Source of the DNA: Limisphaera sp026417315
GTDB taxonomy: Bacteria > Verrucomicrobiota > Verrucomicrobiia > Limisphaerales > Limisphaeraceae
NCBI RefSeq assembly: GCF_049537125.1
Contig: NZ_JBMVQY010000001.1
Location: 310,001-374,000 of the forward strand
DNA length: 64,000 nt
Direction of reading: 5' to 3'
Below the pieces are notes generated by a model, which did no database searches, was not told where the DNA came from, and worked only from the letters and a program-made list of their open reading frames with translations. Every line of letters starts with the position of its first letter. Positions within the stretch are counted from its first letter, which is position 1. Shown here piece by piece: positions 8,498-17,728 of this stretch. Position numbers and translations under genes: made by a program.

Positions 8498-8728
8498 AGG
8501 CGGCCGGCCGCGGCTGCTCGGATGGGAGGGGCGGTTGCCTTGTTCCCACCGGCCTGCTGTCCGGGTTCGACGAGCGCTACGGATCACTGCCGCTGCAATT
8601 CGAGCCCCGGCCGGGTCCGGGGTGGCACCGCACACGCACGCCCGGGTGCGTGGCCGCTTTGACAACTGCCGGGCCGGTTCCGCATGCTCCGAGCTGCCAT
8701 GTCTGTTCCGGTGCCAACTGCCACCTCG

Positions 8729-11700
8729 ATGCGAAACCGGACACGTCTTTTCCTGTTGTGCGCATGGCTGGCCGCACCTTCCCCAATGCTTCCCGCCCCG
8801 GGCGCCGAGGAGGCGGAACTGCATACCCGCAGGTTCCTCAGCCTGGATGGAGCCTGGGAGTTCCGCGCCGAGGGATCGCCGCAGGACGCCTGGAAGATCG
8901 TCGCGGTGCCGTCGAGTTTCGAGGAGCATGAAGGCCCGCGGTTCGATGGCGTGGGGTGGTATCGCCGGAAGGTCGAGTCGATCGAGGTACCGCGGGGATT
9001 CCGCGTGCTGCTCCATTTCCAGGCCTCCGCGACCGAAACGGAGGTATGGTGGAACGGGAAGCGCGTGGGGTCGCATCTGGGGGGATGGACTCCATTTCGG
9101 TTCGATGTCACCGAGGCGATCCGATCCGCCGGACCGGGTGAGTCGCACGAACTGGTCGTCCGGGTGGACGAAAAGGTGGGGCATTTTACGCAGGGGTTTT
9201 TGCCCGTGATTGCGCCGCACTTTGGGGGCCTGTGGCAGTCGGTCGGGCTGTGGGTCGTGCCGGAGACGTACATTGACGATCTTCGGCTGTGGGCCGAGGC
9301 ATTGCCCCAGGAGCGCGCGGTGCGGCTGCATTTGCCCCTGGCCGGCAACCCGGTTTCCGACGCGGCGCCCCTGATCGTCCGCGCGCGCTGGCTGGGGGAA
9401 TCCAACTGGTTCAAGCTCGACCCGGAGCGGGTTGCGTTTCAGGCGGGATTGCTCATGGCGCAGGCGGCCGTGCCGGAGGTTCGCTGGTGGTCGCCCGAAC
9501 GCCCGAATCTCCTGGAAGTGGAAGTGACACTGGGCACGACCACTCCCGACCGGGTGCGCACCCGCACTGCGTTCCGCACGGTGGAAGCCCGGGGACCGGA
9601 GGTGCGTCTCAACGGCCGGCCGCTGGCCCTGCGCGGCCTGCTGAACTGGGGGTATTCACCTCCGCTGACGGCGCCCCGGGCCGGTGAAGCAGTCTGGAGG
9701 CAGGAACTGGAGTTTGCGCGGCGGTGCGGATTCAACCTGATGAAGTTCTGTCTCTGGGTGCCTCCGCGGCGATACCTCGAGCTGGCCGACGAGATGGGGA
9801 TGCTTGCGTGGATGGAGTATCCCACGTGGCATGCACCGCTGAAGCGTGAGCATCTGTCGGTGCTGGAGCGGGAGTTTCTCGAGTTTTTTCAGTACGACCG
9901 CGTTCATCCCTCGGTGATTCTGCGCAGTCTCACCTGCGAAACCGGTCCGGGGGCGGATCTGGAGGTGTTGCAGCGACTGTACGATTTGGCTCATGGGACG
10001 GCCCCGGGCGGTTTGGTGGTGGACGATTCGAGCTGGATCGGTTGGCAGCGCGTCCACGACTTCTATGACGATCATCCCTACGGGAACAACCACACCTGGA
10101 AGGCCACCCTGCATCGTCTGCGCGACCACATTCGCGGTCACGGGCTCAAACCCCTGATCCTCGGCGAGGCGATGGCGGCCGATACCTGGCCGGATTTGCC
10201 TGCGCTGGCGCGGTCTCAACGCGGGGTGCGGAGCTGGTGGACGCCTGCGGCCTGGGAAGCGATGAACCGGTGGGTGGAGACTCTGGCCCGGTTCACCGGG
10301 CAGCCGGTGGATTCGCTGACCTGCGACTCGCTCCACTACGCCTGGCTGATGCGCAAGTTCCAGGTGGAGGTGTTCCGCCGAGAGCTGCCGTACAGCGGTT
10401 ATGTCCTGAGCGTGCTTCGGGACATCCCCAAGGCTTCCATGGGACTGCTCGATTACACGGGACAGCCCAAGTGGGATGCGGACGGCTGGACGTTCCAGGG
10501 CGACACGGTGTGCTTGTTGGAAACTCCGGAGGATCGACGCTCGTTTTTCTCCGGCGAACGCTTCCGCGCACGGGTGTTCGTGAGCCATTTCGGATCCGAG
10601 CCGCTGGAAAGGGCCGTGCTCGTCTCCACCCTTGCAGACGAGCGAGGCGCGCTCCTGGGGCACGCAACCCGGGCGCATCCGCGCCAGAACATCGGGACCC
10701 TGGGCGTCGCGGCCGATCTGGACTGGCCCCTCCCCGCTTGCGACGAGCCGACGCCGATTTATTTGCAAGTGCAGTTGCAGCATCGCGGCGGGCTTGTCTC
10801 GAACACGTGGTCATTCTGGGTGGTGCCGCGGCCCCGGCCGCTGGCCCGGCCGCGCGTGGTGCAGCACCGTTCGATGGCCATGCATCCCGTTCGGTCCGAA
10901 CTGGTCGGCGTCCCGCAATTCGGCCCGGAAACACCGCGCGACTCGCTCGTTCTGGCGAGCCGGTTGGACGCGGAGCTGGCGACCTGGCTGGAGCGTGGCG
11001 GGCGTGTGTTGCTGCTCCCCGACGGCGGGCTGCACAGTGTGCGATTGCAAGACCACTGGTTTTTGCGAGGTGCACCCGTGGTTTTTCACACGCCGTGGAC
11101 CACGGAGATTCCCCGGCAGTTCTGGATCGAACTCCAACACTTCGACCTGGCCGGTCCGGTCGTGCCGGCGTTGGAACCCCTCGATGCATTCGATCCGGTG
11201 CTGTTGCTTTGGGACACACACGACCGTGACACGGTGGTGACGCACGGGCTCGTGTTCGGAACGCGCGTGGGCGAAGGTGCCCTTTGGGTCAGTGCCCTTC
11301 GCCATGACGGTGCGGGAAACGCGGCCGGGCGCTGGCTCCTCGATCTCTGGACGCGGGAACTGCTGTCGGGGCCGCAGCCCCGACAAGGTCTGCCGGACCG
11401 CATCTGGAAGGCCCTCCGGCGCGGGCTGGCCTCGGAGCAACGGCCTCTGGACGAGGCACCGTGGCGGTTCCGTCCGGAAACGCCGGAATCTCCTGCCGAT
11501 GCCGCCCGGGCTTGTCCCACTGGGGAATCCCTGGAGCAGCTCCCCACCGTGACCATCGGGCAATGGTGGGAATCGCAAGGGTACCCTTCCCTTGACGGAG
11601 CCGCCTGGTACTACTGCACGCTGAAGCTCCCGCCCGAGTGGGCCGGCAAAAGTCTTTACGTGACCTTTACCGGCGTGGACGACGCCTATGAATTGTACGT

Positions 11701-11923
11701 GAACGGACAGTGGGCCGGCCGCGGGGGTGACCCTGTTCTACGGCGGGATGCCCTGAGCGAGGTTCGCAGTCACCGGATCGATCCCTTTGTGCTTCCGGAG
11801 GGGCCCGTTCTGCTCGCGGTGCGGGTGGTGGACTGGCAGGGAGCGGGCGGGATTTTCCGCCCGGTGTACCTGGGGACGGCTCCGTTGGCGGAGTTGCCTG
11901 CGCTTGTTCGGTGGACGCCGTGA
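8729..11923 (+). CDS. Exported glycoside hydrolase family 2 enzyme
   Basis: The protein has 1,064 residues from the ATG at 8729, which opens a signal peptide (MRNRTRLFLLCAWLAAPSP). The order is a jelly-roll sugar-binding domain (SLDGAWEFRAEG, VWWNGKRVGSHLGGWTPFRF), an immunoglobulin-like domain with the VRLNGRPLALRGLL entry to the barrel, a TIM barrel, and a long C-terminal half that includes a second galactose-binding-like domain (YVTFTGVDDAYELYVNGQW). GH2 enzymes are retaining exo-beta-glycosidases. The acid/base Glu is probably Glu404 in LTCETG, where the family's usual Asn before it is Cys. The nucleophile is probably Glu480 in LILGEAM. The substrate (galactoside, glucuronide or mannoside) is unclear. 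It probably works outside the cytoplasmic membrane together with the GH5-like neighbour. Confidence 0.85.
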   Translation: MRNRTRLFLLCAWLAAPSPMLPAPGAEEAELHTRRFLSLDGAWEFRAEGSPQDAWKIVAVPSSFEEHEGPRFDGVGWYRRKVESIEVPRGFRVLLHFQASATETEVWWNGKRVGSHLGGWTPFRFDVTEAIRSAGPGESHELVVRVDEKVGHFTQGFLPVIAPHFGGLWQSVGLWVVPETYIDDLRLWAEALPQERAVRLHLPLAGNPVSDAAPLIVRARWLGESNWFKLDPERVAFQAGLLMAQAAVPEVRWWSPERPNLLEVEVTLGTTTPDRVRTRTAFRTVEARGPEVRLNGRPLALRGLLNWGYSPPLTAPRAGEAVWRQELEFARRCGFNLMKFCLWVPPRRYLELADEMGMLAWMEYPTWHAPLKREHLSVLEREFLEFFQYDRVHPSVILRSLTCETGPGADLEVLQRLYDLAHGTAPGGLVVDDSSWIGWQRVHDFYDDHPYGNNHTWKATLHRLRDHIRGHGLKPLILGEAMAADTWPDLPALARSQRGVRSWWTPAAWEAMNRWVETLARFTGQPVDSLTCDSLHYAWLMRKFQVEVFRRELPYSGYVLSVLRDIPKASMGLLDYTGQPKWDADGWTFQGDTVCLLETPEDRRSFFSGERFRARVFVSHFGSEPLERAVLVSTLADERGALLGHATRAHPRQNIGTLGVAADLDWPLPACDEPTPIYLQVQLQHRGGLVSNTWSFWVVPRPRPLARPRVVQHRSMAMHPVRSELVGVPQFGPETPRDSLVLASRLDAELATWLERGGRVLLLPDGGLHSVRLQDHWFLRGAPVVFHTPWTTEIPRQFWIELQHFDLAGPVVPALEPLDAFDPVLLLWDTHDRDTVVTHGLVFGTRVGEGALWVSALRHDGAGNAAGRWLLDLWTRELLSGPQPRQGLPDRIWKALRRGLASEQRPLDEAPWRFRPETPESPADAARACPTGESLEQLPTVTIGQWWESQGYPSLDGAAWYYCTLKLPPEWAGKSLYVTFTGVDDAYELYVNGQWAGRGGDPVLRRDALSEVRSHRIDPFVLPEGPVLLAVRVVDWQGAGGIFRPVYLGTAPLAELPALVRWTP

Positions 11924-11938
11924 ACACGGGAACGCGAC

Positions 11939-12110
11939 CTCCGCCGTCCACGAATCGCAGGAGCAAATCAGCGCGCCGAAGGCGCATACCCTCGCCAGCC
12001 GAGGCAAGGCCCCGGGTTCACGGCCCGCAAATCCCCAGCGCGCCCTGAAAGGGCCAAACACGACGACCCATCGCGAGGGTCGGGCATGCCCAGGCCGATT
12101 GCCGCCCCTT
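11939..12110. repeat. Dispersed intergenic repeat, copy B
   Basis: Partner of 7173-7345: CGCCGTCC, CGCCGAAGGCGCAT, CCCCGGGTTCACGGCCC, the hairpin GCGCCCTGAAAGGGC and CCCATCG occur in the same order. It is followed by further small hairpins (GCCGCCCCTTCAGGGCGG near 12101-12118 and a CTGCCCCGATGGGGCAG palindrome near 12191-12207). The gap 11924-12536 holds these repeats and no supportable gene. Confidence 0.6.
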
Positions 12111-12377
12111 CAGGGCGGGATCAATCTTGGGGAATCCGGTGCCCTGCCCAGGGCGTTGCTCCCCAAGGCGCTGCCCTGGGCTGACGAATTGCTGCCCCGA
12201 TGGGGCAGCCATATGCCGCGCTGGCGGGGGTTCCGCCCCTTGACGGCTTTTGGCGGGGACGCATTTGGCAGAGGCTGCTTTGGAGGAATGTCGCCTGCAG
12301 CGTCGGCGCAGGCAGGGACCCTCGGCCCCGCAGGTCCGCTGTGCGGCGTTTTTCCGTTGTTGAGCAGCCCTGAAAAA

Positions 12378-12467
12378 CTCGGCAGCGTCTGGGGCGTCTG
12401 CAGGACGGAGAAGTCGAGCCACATCGGTGATTCTTTGGGGGTTCTCGAGTCCGGAGCCCAACATGGG
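12378..12467 (+). repeat. 90-bp leader-like repeat, copy B
   Basis: Aligns with copies at 7081-7170 and 63644-63733. It starts CTCGGCAGCGTCTGGGGCGT and ends with the GAGTCCGGAGCCC block. It lies 70 bp before, and in the same orientation as, the GH5-like gene at 12537. Confidence 0.6.
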
Positions 12468-12536
12468 TGCGCGCTCCTTCTCGTGTTGGCTGCTGCCTTG
12501 CTTTGGACGCCGCAGGGGTGTTCCCTGAAATGCGAC

Positions 12537-14081
12537 ATGTTCAGTGTTCCCCCGAGGAAAACTCGTCTGGTCACGGTCGGGCTGATCTTGGTGGTCGGGT
12601 TCGCCACCGCACCCGGGGCCGCGCAAGCTGCGGAGGATCCCTCCCCCGAAGCGCCGCGCCGGCCGTCCCTGCCGCGGATTCGAGTGGATTCTGACTCTCG
12701 CTGTTTCCGGGATGAGCACGGCCGACCGTTTTGTCCGATCGGCGTCAACTATTTTCGGCCGGGCACGGGATGGGCGCCTCAGTTGTGGAAACGGTTCGAC
12801 CCGGAAGCCGCTCGGAGCGACCTGCGGCGGCTTCGGGAGCAGGGCTTCAACTGTGTGCGCGTCTTTCTGACGTTCGGCTCGTTTTTGCGCGAGCCGAATC
12901 GGCTGGATCCCGAGGGGCTCGCGAAGTTCGACCGGTTCCTTGAGATCGCCGAGGAGGCCGGCATTTACGTGCATCCGACCGGTCCGGATCACTGGGAAGG
13001 GCTGCCCGACTGGGCGCGCAGGGACCGTTACGGGGAGGAGACCGTTTTGAACGCATTGGAGTTTTTCTGGCGCGAATTTGCCGCGCGTTATCGCGACCGG
13101 TCCGTCCTTTTTGCCTATGATCTGCTGAATGAACCCGAGATCCCGTGGGACACGCCGGCGCTTCGGACGCGTTGGAATCGCTGGCTCGAAGGGCGATATG
13201 GAACCGTCGAACGCCTGGCAGAAGCCTGGGGGTTGCCCGCCGGTGAAGTGGCCTTTGGCCGCATCGGTGTGCCCCCTCGAGAAGAATGCCCGCGCTGCCC
13301 TCGGCTCCTGGATTTCCAACGCTTTCGGGAAGACCTCGCCGTCGAATGGACGCGCCGGCAGGCGGCTGCGATTCGGAAGGCCGATCCCCGGGCCCTTGTC
13401 ACCGTGGGGTTGATACAGTGGTCGGTGCCGTTGGCGCTGGCCGGGCCCTGGCACTATTCCGGGTTTCGTCCCGAACGCGTGGCGCCCTGGTTGGATTTCC
13501 TCGAGATCCATTTCTATCCGCTGGCCGCCGGCTTTTATCGGTACGACCCGCAGGACGAGATCCTCAACCTGGCCTATCTGGAAGCGGTCGTCCGCGAAGT
13601 GGCCGCGCCCGGAAAGCCGGTGGTGCTGGCCGAATTCGGCTGGTACGGGGGCGGAGCTCTCAGTTTCGGCAATCACCCCCCGGCCTCGGAGACCGACCAG
13701 GCGCGCTGGTGTGGGCGTGTACTGGAGGTCAGCAGCCCTTGGGTTTGCGGCTGGCTCAACTGGGGGCTTTATGACCATCCGGAAGCCCGAGACGTCACGC
13801 AGTTGAGTGGCCTTTGGACAACGACCGGAAGGGTGAAAGAGTGGGGCCGTGTTTTTGCCCGATGGGCCGAGCGCACGGCGCCTCAACCCTGTCCCGCACC
13901 GCCCGAGCGGCAGGGTCCCCTCCTCGCTTGGGACGACTGCCTCACCAGCACCGCGGCTGCGCGGCGGTTCCTGCAAGAGTGGCACGAGATTCGCAAGGGG
14001 GCTCTGTCCCGCCCGACGCAACCTTCGCCGACGGACGCGACTCGGGGAGCGCCCCATACCGGGGCAGAACCTCATAGGTAA
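12537..14081 (+). CDS. Exported GH5-like (cellulase-fold) glycoside hydrolase
   Basis: The protein has 514 residues from the ATG at 12537; the longer open frame upstream runs through intergenic repeats and is not real. A signal peptide (LVTVGLILVVGFATAPGAAQA) is followed by a TIM barrel with the entry PIGVNYFRPG near 67. The acid/base Glu199 is in YDLLNEPE and the nucleophile Glu366 is in VVLAEFGWY, the usual spacing and strand context for clan GH-A enzymes such as GH5. Family members cleave beta-mannan, beta-glucan or related chains. The last 100 residues have no recognised domain. It follows the GH2 gene in the same direction, but a 613-bp repeat-filled gap separates them, so they are probably transcribed separately. 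Confidence 0.8.
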   Translation: MFSVPPRKTRLVTVGLILVVGFATAPGAAQAAEDPSPEAPRRPSLPRIRVDSDSRCFRDEHGRPFCPIGVNYFRPGTGWAPQLWKRFDPEAARSDLRRLREQGFNCVRVFLTFGSFLREPNRLDPEGLAKFDRFLEIAEEAGIYVHPTGPDHWEGLPDWARRDRYGEETVLNALEFFWREFAARYRDRSVLFAYDLLNEPEIPWDTPALRTRWNRWLEGRYGTVERLAEAWGLPAGEVAFGRIGVPPREECPRCPRLLDFQRFREDLAVEWTRRQAAAIRKADPRALVTVGLIQWSVPLALAGPWHYSGFRPERVAPWLDFLEIHFYPLAAGFYRYDPQDEILNLAYLEAVVREVAAPGKPVVLAEFGWYGGGALSFGNHPPASETDQARWCGRVLEVSSPWVCGWLNWGLYDHPEARDVTQLSGLWTTTGRVKEWGRVFARWAERTAPQPCPAPPERQGPLLAWDDCLTSTAAARRFLQEWHEIRKGALSRPTQPSPTDATRGAPHTGAEPHR

Positions 14082-14116
14082 CGGCTGGAGCCGCGACCGC
14101 CCTACCGATCAAGCCA

Positions 14117-15688
14117 TTACATCCGCACCGGCACCGGGGGCACGGGTACGGGCGGCAGAGACGGGGTCGAGGCCGGCGCAGGCTCGACCCGGACCGGCTC
14201 CGGTTGCGGCTGCGCCACCGCCACGCCGCGATTCACTGCCACGCTGAAGGCGACCAGACCCGTGAAGTAATAAAATTCTGCGTAAAACGCGCCGAAGACC
14301 GCCAGAAAATGGACCACCCGCGCACAGTAGAGCGCGAGGAGGAACGTGTTGAGCGTCTTGAGCTCGGGCGGTCCGTATCGGTAATTCTGCACCAACACGC
14401 GCCATCCTGCATACCAGAACCAGACCACGCCGATTGCGCCCCATACGCCGAGGGGAATGATGATGGACAGCGGACCGCTGTGGTAATCGCCCGCCAGCTC
14501 GGCCACTTCGCCCGGTGTCAATTCACCCCGGCCGCGCAAGGGGTCGAAGCGTCGGAACTGGGCAAGCTCCAGCTCCCGCACGTTCAACGCATACCCTTTG
14601 CCCAGCCAGAAGTACTTCGGGACATCGACCGATACCCGGCGCCAGAGATCCAACCGCCACTGCGTGGACAATCGCGCGTCTTCGCGCACCTGCTCGATGC
14701 CCAGCCAGGGGATCCATGCCAGCGACCGTTGCACCTGGTAGGGCAACTTGTGGGAGATGGGCAGGAGCGAGACAAACAGTCCGAACAGGGCGACCCAAAG
14801 GGGGAGGTACCGCACCTTCAAGTACCCTTCGAGGTAGAATTGGAATGCCAGGATCAGCGCCGCCAGCACCACGAAGCTGCGGTACCCGCCAAAGGCCACG
14901 CCCAGACTGAAGAGAATCACGAGGGCCAGTCGCCAGGGTTTCCGCACATCGAAAATTCCCCGCAACCCGTACCGCGCCGTCATATACCAGAGACCGCACA
15001 ACGAAGCGGTGGCCACGCCGTACAAGCGGCCCACCTGCATCCCGTGGGGCGTCGGCGCGTACAACACCGAGCGTTCCACCGGGAAGAAGTAGTAGATGTA
15101 GCGGAGCCACTCGGGGATCACCGTGACGGCGCTGCTAAGGGCCAGCGTCAGGCCCCCCAAAAAGAAGTACCCCGTGTACCGAATGGCCTTCTCCGGCGGG
15201 ATGGGCCTGGCGCTGATGGCGAAGTACCCCAGGATCGCGCCGGCCAGCATCACGTAACGGCTGCCCCCGCCCAGTTCCGATCCCAAGAATCCGAATCCCG
15301 CGCCTCCGGTCAGGGCCATCGTCACCAGCAACACCCCGCTCAGGTAGACCAGGGGCCAGCTTACCGAACGCACCCAGATGGGCTTCTGTTGCCGGTCCAA
15401 CGCATACATCAGCAGGATGATCACCAGGCTGACGGCGGTCAGAACCAGCCGCAGCGGAGGTCGTCCCGGCAGGAACGGCACCACTGCCAGCGTGTGCCAG
15501 GAGAGGATCAACAATGGCTGGTGCCACTGGAGCAGGACCGGGATCAGGAGCACCAAGAACACCGCCCCCAATACCAGGAACGAGGTGAAATCCAACGGGC
15601 TGGCCAAAAAATATCCCAGCACTGCCGCCAAGGGCAGGCAGATGGTGTACACCAGCGCCGACCGTACTACCGTTCGCGGGTCAGTCAT
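14117..15688 (-). CDS. O-antigen ligase / Wzy-like polytopic membrane protein
   Basis: This 523-residue integral membrane protein has about 11-12 hydrophobic segments. Its longest loop between helices (roughly residues 330-420) contains QVQRSLAWIPW and DYHSGPLSIIIPLGVWG. A large periplasmic loop between late helices with a conserved His-containing segment (DYHSGPL) is the hallmark of the O-antigen ligase (WaaL)/Wzy polymerase superfamily. Those enzymes join lipid-linked polysaccharide units at the outer face of the inner membrane. The C-terminal 35 residues are Pro/Val-rich and probably unstructured. It is isolated: the gene ends head-to-head with the GH5-like gene (35-bp gap), and no other polysaccharide gene is nearby. 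The specific role (ligase or polymerase) is undetermined. Confidence 0.75.
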   Translation of the reverse strand: MTDPRTVVRSALVYTICLPLAAVLGYFLASPLDFTSFLVLGAVFLVLLIPVLLQWHQPLLILSWHTLAVVPFLPGRPPLRLVLTAVSLVIILLMYALDRQQKPIWVRSVSWPLVYLSGVLLVTMALTGGAGFGFLGSELGGGSRYVMLAGAILGYFAISARPIPPEKAIRYTGYFFLGGLTLALSSAVTVIPEWLRYIYYFFPVERSVLYAPTPHGMQVGRLYGVATASLCGLWYMTARYGLRGIFDVRKPWRLALVILFSLGVAFGGYRSFVVLAALILAFQFYLEGYLKVRYLPLWVALFGLFVSLLPISHKLPYQVQRSLAWIPWLGIEQVREDARLSTQWRLDLWRRVSVDVPKYFWLGKGYALNVRELELAQFRRFDPLRGRGELTPGEVAELAGDYHSGPLSIIIPLGVWGAIGVVWFWYAGWRVLVQNYRYGPPELKTLNTFLLALYCARVVHFLAVFGAFYAEFYYFTGLVAFSVAVNRGVAVAQPQPEPVRVEPAPASTPSLPPVPVPPVPVRM

Positions 15689-16299
15689 GAAGTTCCCTAC
15701 TCGACCAGTTTTCGGCCAAGCTTAAAGGGGGGATGAAAACCTTTCCAGTCTTCCGTTTACAATTTCACGGCCGGCGCCGGACCATCCTTCCAGATCCGTG
15801 CGCTTTTTGCGGCGCCGGACCTGCGTGCCGGGTTCCGGTGGCCCTGGGATCCCGGGTCTGCCACGGACCTTTGTCGGTGTCCCGGGGGCTGTGCGAACGT
15901 CGGGCGCCAGTTCCAACCCCCTCCGGTCCCACTCGACCAAGCGGGGTGCTCCCAAGAGCGCCAGTGCCTCGGCCGATGAGAATCAACGGGGCCCCTCAGG
16001 GTTCCGGTCCCGAAGCAACGACATCGCCCGACCTCCCAGGGCAGGTCATTGGAGCCGTCGGGCAGCACCGGGTCCGAACCTCCGCCGATCCGACCAAAGG
16101 TTCGCGTGTGGCGGGTGCCGGGGTGGAGCCCCACCGCCCGTCTCTCCATGTCGTCCGGACGTTGCCGATCCAATCTCGTGACAACATCAGCCATCCGGCG
16201 GCTGCCCTGTCCGGGCCAAAAGATGAGTAGGATTGACCAACCAAAGGCAAGAAACCGGGCCCGTTTCCGGCTCTATTACGCTCGGGTGTTGGAGTGGGT
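15689..16299. other. Intergenic region upstream of the nuo operon, no supported gene
   Basis: This is a 611-bp gap between the divergent Wzy-like gene and nuoA and must contain the nuo promoter. I found a TTGACC at 16233-16238 but no acceptable -10 element at the right distance. Short minus-strand frames exist but none looks like a protein. A GGAG at 16291-16294 serves as the ribosome-binding site for nuoA. Confidence 0.5.
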
Positions 16300-16695
16300 A
16301 TGAACCGTCTCGAACTGGACCTGATCTATTTGGCGGCCTTTGGCCTGGGCGGCCTGCTGTTCGCCGCCGGGCCGTTTGTCCTGGTTCATTTGCTGGCCGC
16401 CCGTCACACCCGTTCCGTGGCCCGGAAAACCGAACAGCCGGTGGAATGCGGGGTGGATCCCATCGGCGATGCGTGGATTCGCTACAGCGCCGTGTATTAC
16501 CTGTACGCCCTGGTGTTCGTGGCGTTTGCCGTGGACGTCCTGTTTCTGATCCCGGTGGCGGTGGTGTATGACCGCGTGTTTGCCTGGCGGGATCTGATCG
16601 AGTTGGCCCTGTTTGTGGGGATTCTGTCGCTGGTGATCGTGTACGCGTGGAAGAAAGGGTTTTTCGAATGGCGCAGGAAAAGCGAGGTACGATAA
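16300..16695 (+). CDS. nuoA: NADH-quinone oxidoreductase subunit A
   Basis: This 131-residue membrane protein has three transmembrane helices. It carries the signature loop of the NuoA/ND3 subunit, KTEQPVECGVDPIGDAW, with the conserved Cys of the quinone-site loop, and FAVDVLFLIP in helix 2. The ATG at 16300 is preceded by GGAG at five bases. NuoA anchors the junction between the hydrophilic arm and the membrane arm of complex I next to NuoH. It is the first gene of a tightly packed operon that runs to nuoN; its end overlaps the start of nuoB by 28 bp. Confidence 0.97.
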   Translation: MNRLELDLIYLAAFGLGGLLFAAGPFVLVHLLAARHTRSVARKTEQPVECGVDPIGDAWIRYSAVYYLYALVFVAFAVDVLFLIPVAVVYDRVFAWRDLIELALFVGILSLVIVYAWKKGFFEWRRKSEVR

Positions 16696-17198
16696 CCATT
16701 GCGGAGCCGCCGCCGGATTGCTCGCCGCTGGTCCGGTTTGCCCGGCTGGAACAGTTGTTGGCGCTGGGGCGGGCCAATTCGCTCTGGCCGCTGACCTTCG
16801 GGCTGGCCTGTTGCGCCATCGAAATGATGGCTGCGGGGGCGTCGCGTTTCGATTTGGCTCGTTTTGGTGCGGAAGTGTTTCGTCCCTCCCCGCGCCAGGC
16901 CGATGTGATGATCGTGGCCGGGACCGTCAACAAAAAGATGGCCCAGGCGGTCAAGACGCTGTACGACCAGATGCCGGAACCCAAGTGGGTCATTGCGCTG
17001 GGCAATTGCGCCATTTCCGGAGGGCCGTTCGTCTATCCCGGGCAATACGCCGTGGTCGAGGGGGTGGACCAGCTCTTTCCGGTGGACGTGTACGTGCCGG
17101 GGTGTCCGCCTCGCCCCGAGGCTCTCATCGAGGGGATTCTCACGCTCGAGGAGAAGCTGACCGGCAAACGCCGTTGGCCGAGGGTGAAACCGGAATGA
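16668..17198 (+). CDS. nuoB: NADH-quinone oxidoreductase subunit B
   Basis: This 176-residue subunit carries the terminal iron-sulfur cluster N2 of complex I. The four ligand cysteines are visible: the tandem pair in GLACCAIEMM, one in GNCAISGGPF and one in VYVPGCPPRPEALIEGIL. The start is the ATG at 16668 (MAQEKRG), inside the 3' end of nuoA; a GTG at 16647 is a less likely alternative. NuoB passes electrons to quinone at the interface with NuoD. Because the operon lacks nuoEFG, N2 must receive electrons either from a separately encoded NADH module or from another donor. Confidence 0.97.
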   Translation: MAQEKRGTITIAEPPPDCSPLVRFARLEQLLALGRANSLWPLTFGLACCAIEMMAAGASRFDLARFGAEVFRPSPRQADVMIVAGTVNKKMAQAVKTLYDQMPEPKWVIALGNCAISGGPFVYPGQYAVVEGVDQLFPVDVYVPGCPPRPEALIEGILTLEEKLTGKRRWPRVKPE

Positions 17199-17728
17199 AT
17201 TCCGATCTCTCCACGGTCAAAGCGGCCTATGAACAGTGGCTGGCCGGTGCCCCGGCCGGCCCTGCGGATACTCCGTCGGCCGGTCCGGAGCAGACGCCCG
17301 AGCCGCCGGTGGCGACCGTGCTCGTGCCCCGTGTTCGAGAAGCGGAGTTTACACGGGAGGGGTATCACCTGGACGTGGTCGTCCGACCCGACCAAGTGGT
17401 GGAGGCAGCGAAGATTGCAGACCGGCTGGGCTTTTCCATTGACGCGGTCACCGGCGTGGACTGGATCCGGGAAGATCAGATGGAGATCGTGTACGATTTC
17501 CATCACCGGCTTCAGGGCTGGCGGTTGGTGATTCGCACGCGGGTGCCCCGGCAACAACCCGAGCTGCCGTCGATTCACCAGGTGTTTCCGGGCGCCAACT
17601 GGCACGAGCGCGAAACTCATGAGTTCTTCGGCATTCGTTTCCTCGGCCATCCGAATTTGACGCCGTTTTTGCTGCCCGAAGACGCCACCTATCACCCCTT
17701 GCGAAAGGACTTTCAAGGTGCTGCTTGA
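17195..17728 (+). CDS. nuoC: NADH-quinone oxidoreductase subunit C
   Basis: This is a 177-residue 30-kDa subunit of the complex I connecting module. The ATG at 17195 overlaps the nuoB stop (ATGA). The first 45 residues are Pro/Ala-rich and dispensable-looking. The core starts near VLVPRVREAEFTREGYHL and includes the signature ERETHEFFGIRFLGHPNL followed by LLPEDATYHPLRKDF. It packs against NuoD and NuoB. It is a separate gene here, not fused to nuoD as in some gammaproteobacteria, and overlaps nuoD by 11 bp. Confidence 0.96.
   Translation: MNSDLSTVKAAYEQWLAGAPAGPADTPSAGPEQTPEPPVATVLVPRVREAEFTREGYHLDVVVRPDQVVEAAKIADRLGFSIDAVTGVDWIREDQMEIVYDFHHRLQGWRLVIRTRVPRQQPELPSIHQVFPGANWHERETHEFFGIRFLGHPNLTPFLLPEDATYHPLRKDFQGAA

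Noticed and set aside
15757..16194. Possible NfeD-like remnant on the minus strand upstream of nuoA
   Set aside because: Two minus-strand frames contain pieces that vaguely recall an NfeD C-terminal barrel if a frameshift is assumed, but the similarity is short and I cannot exclude chance.
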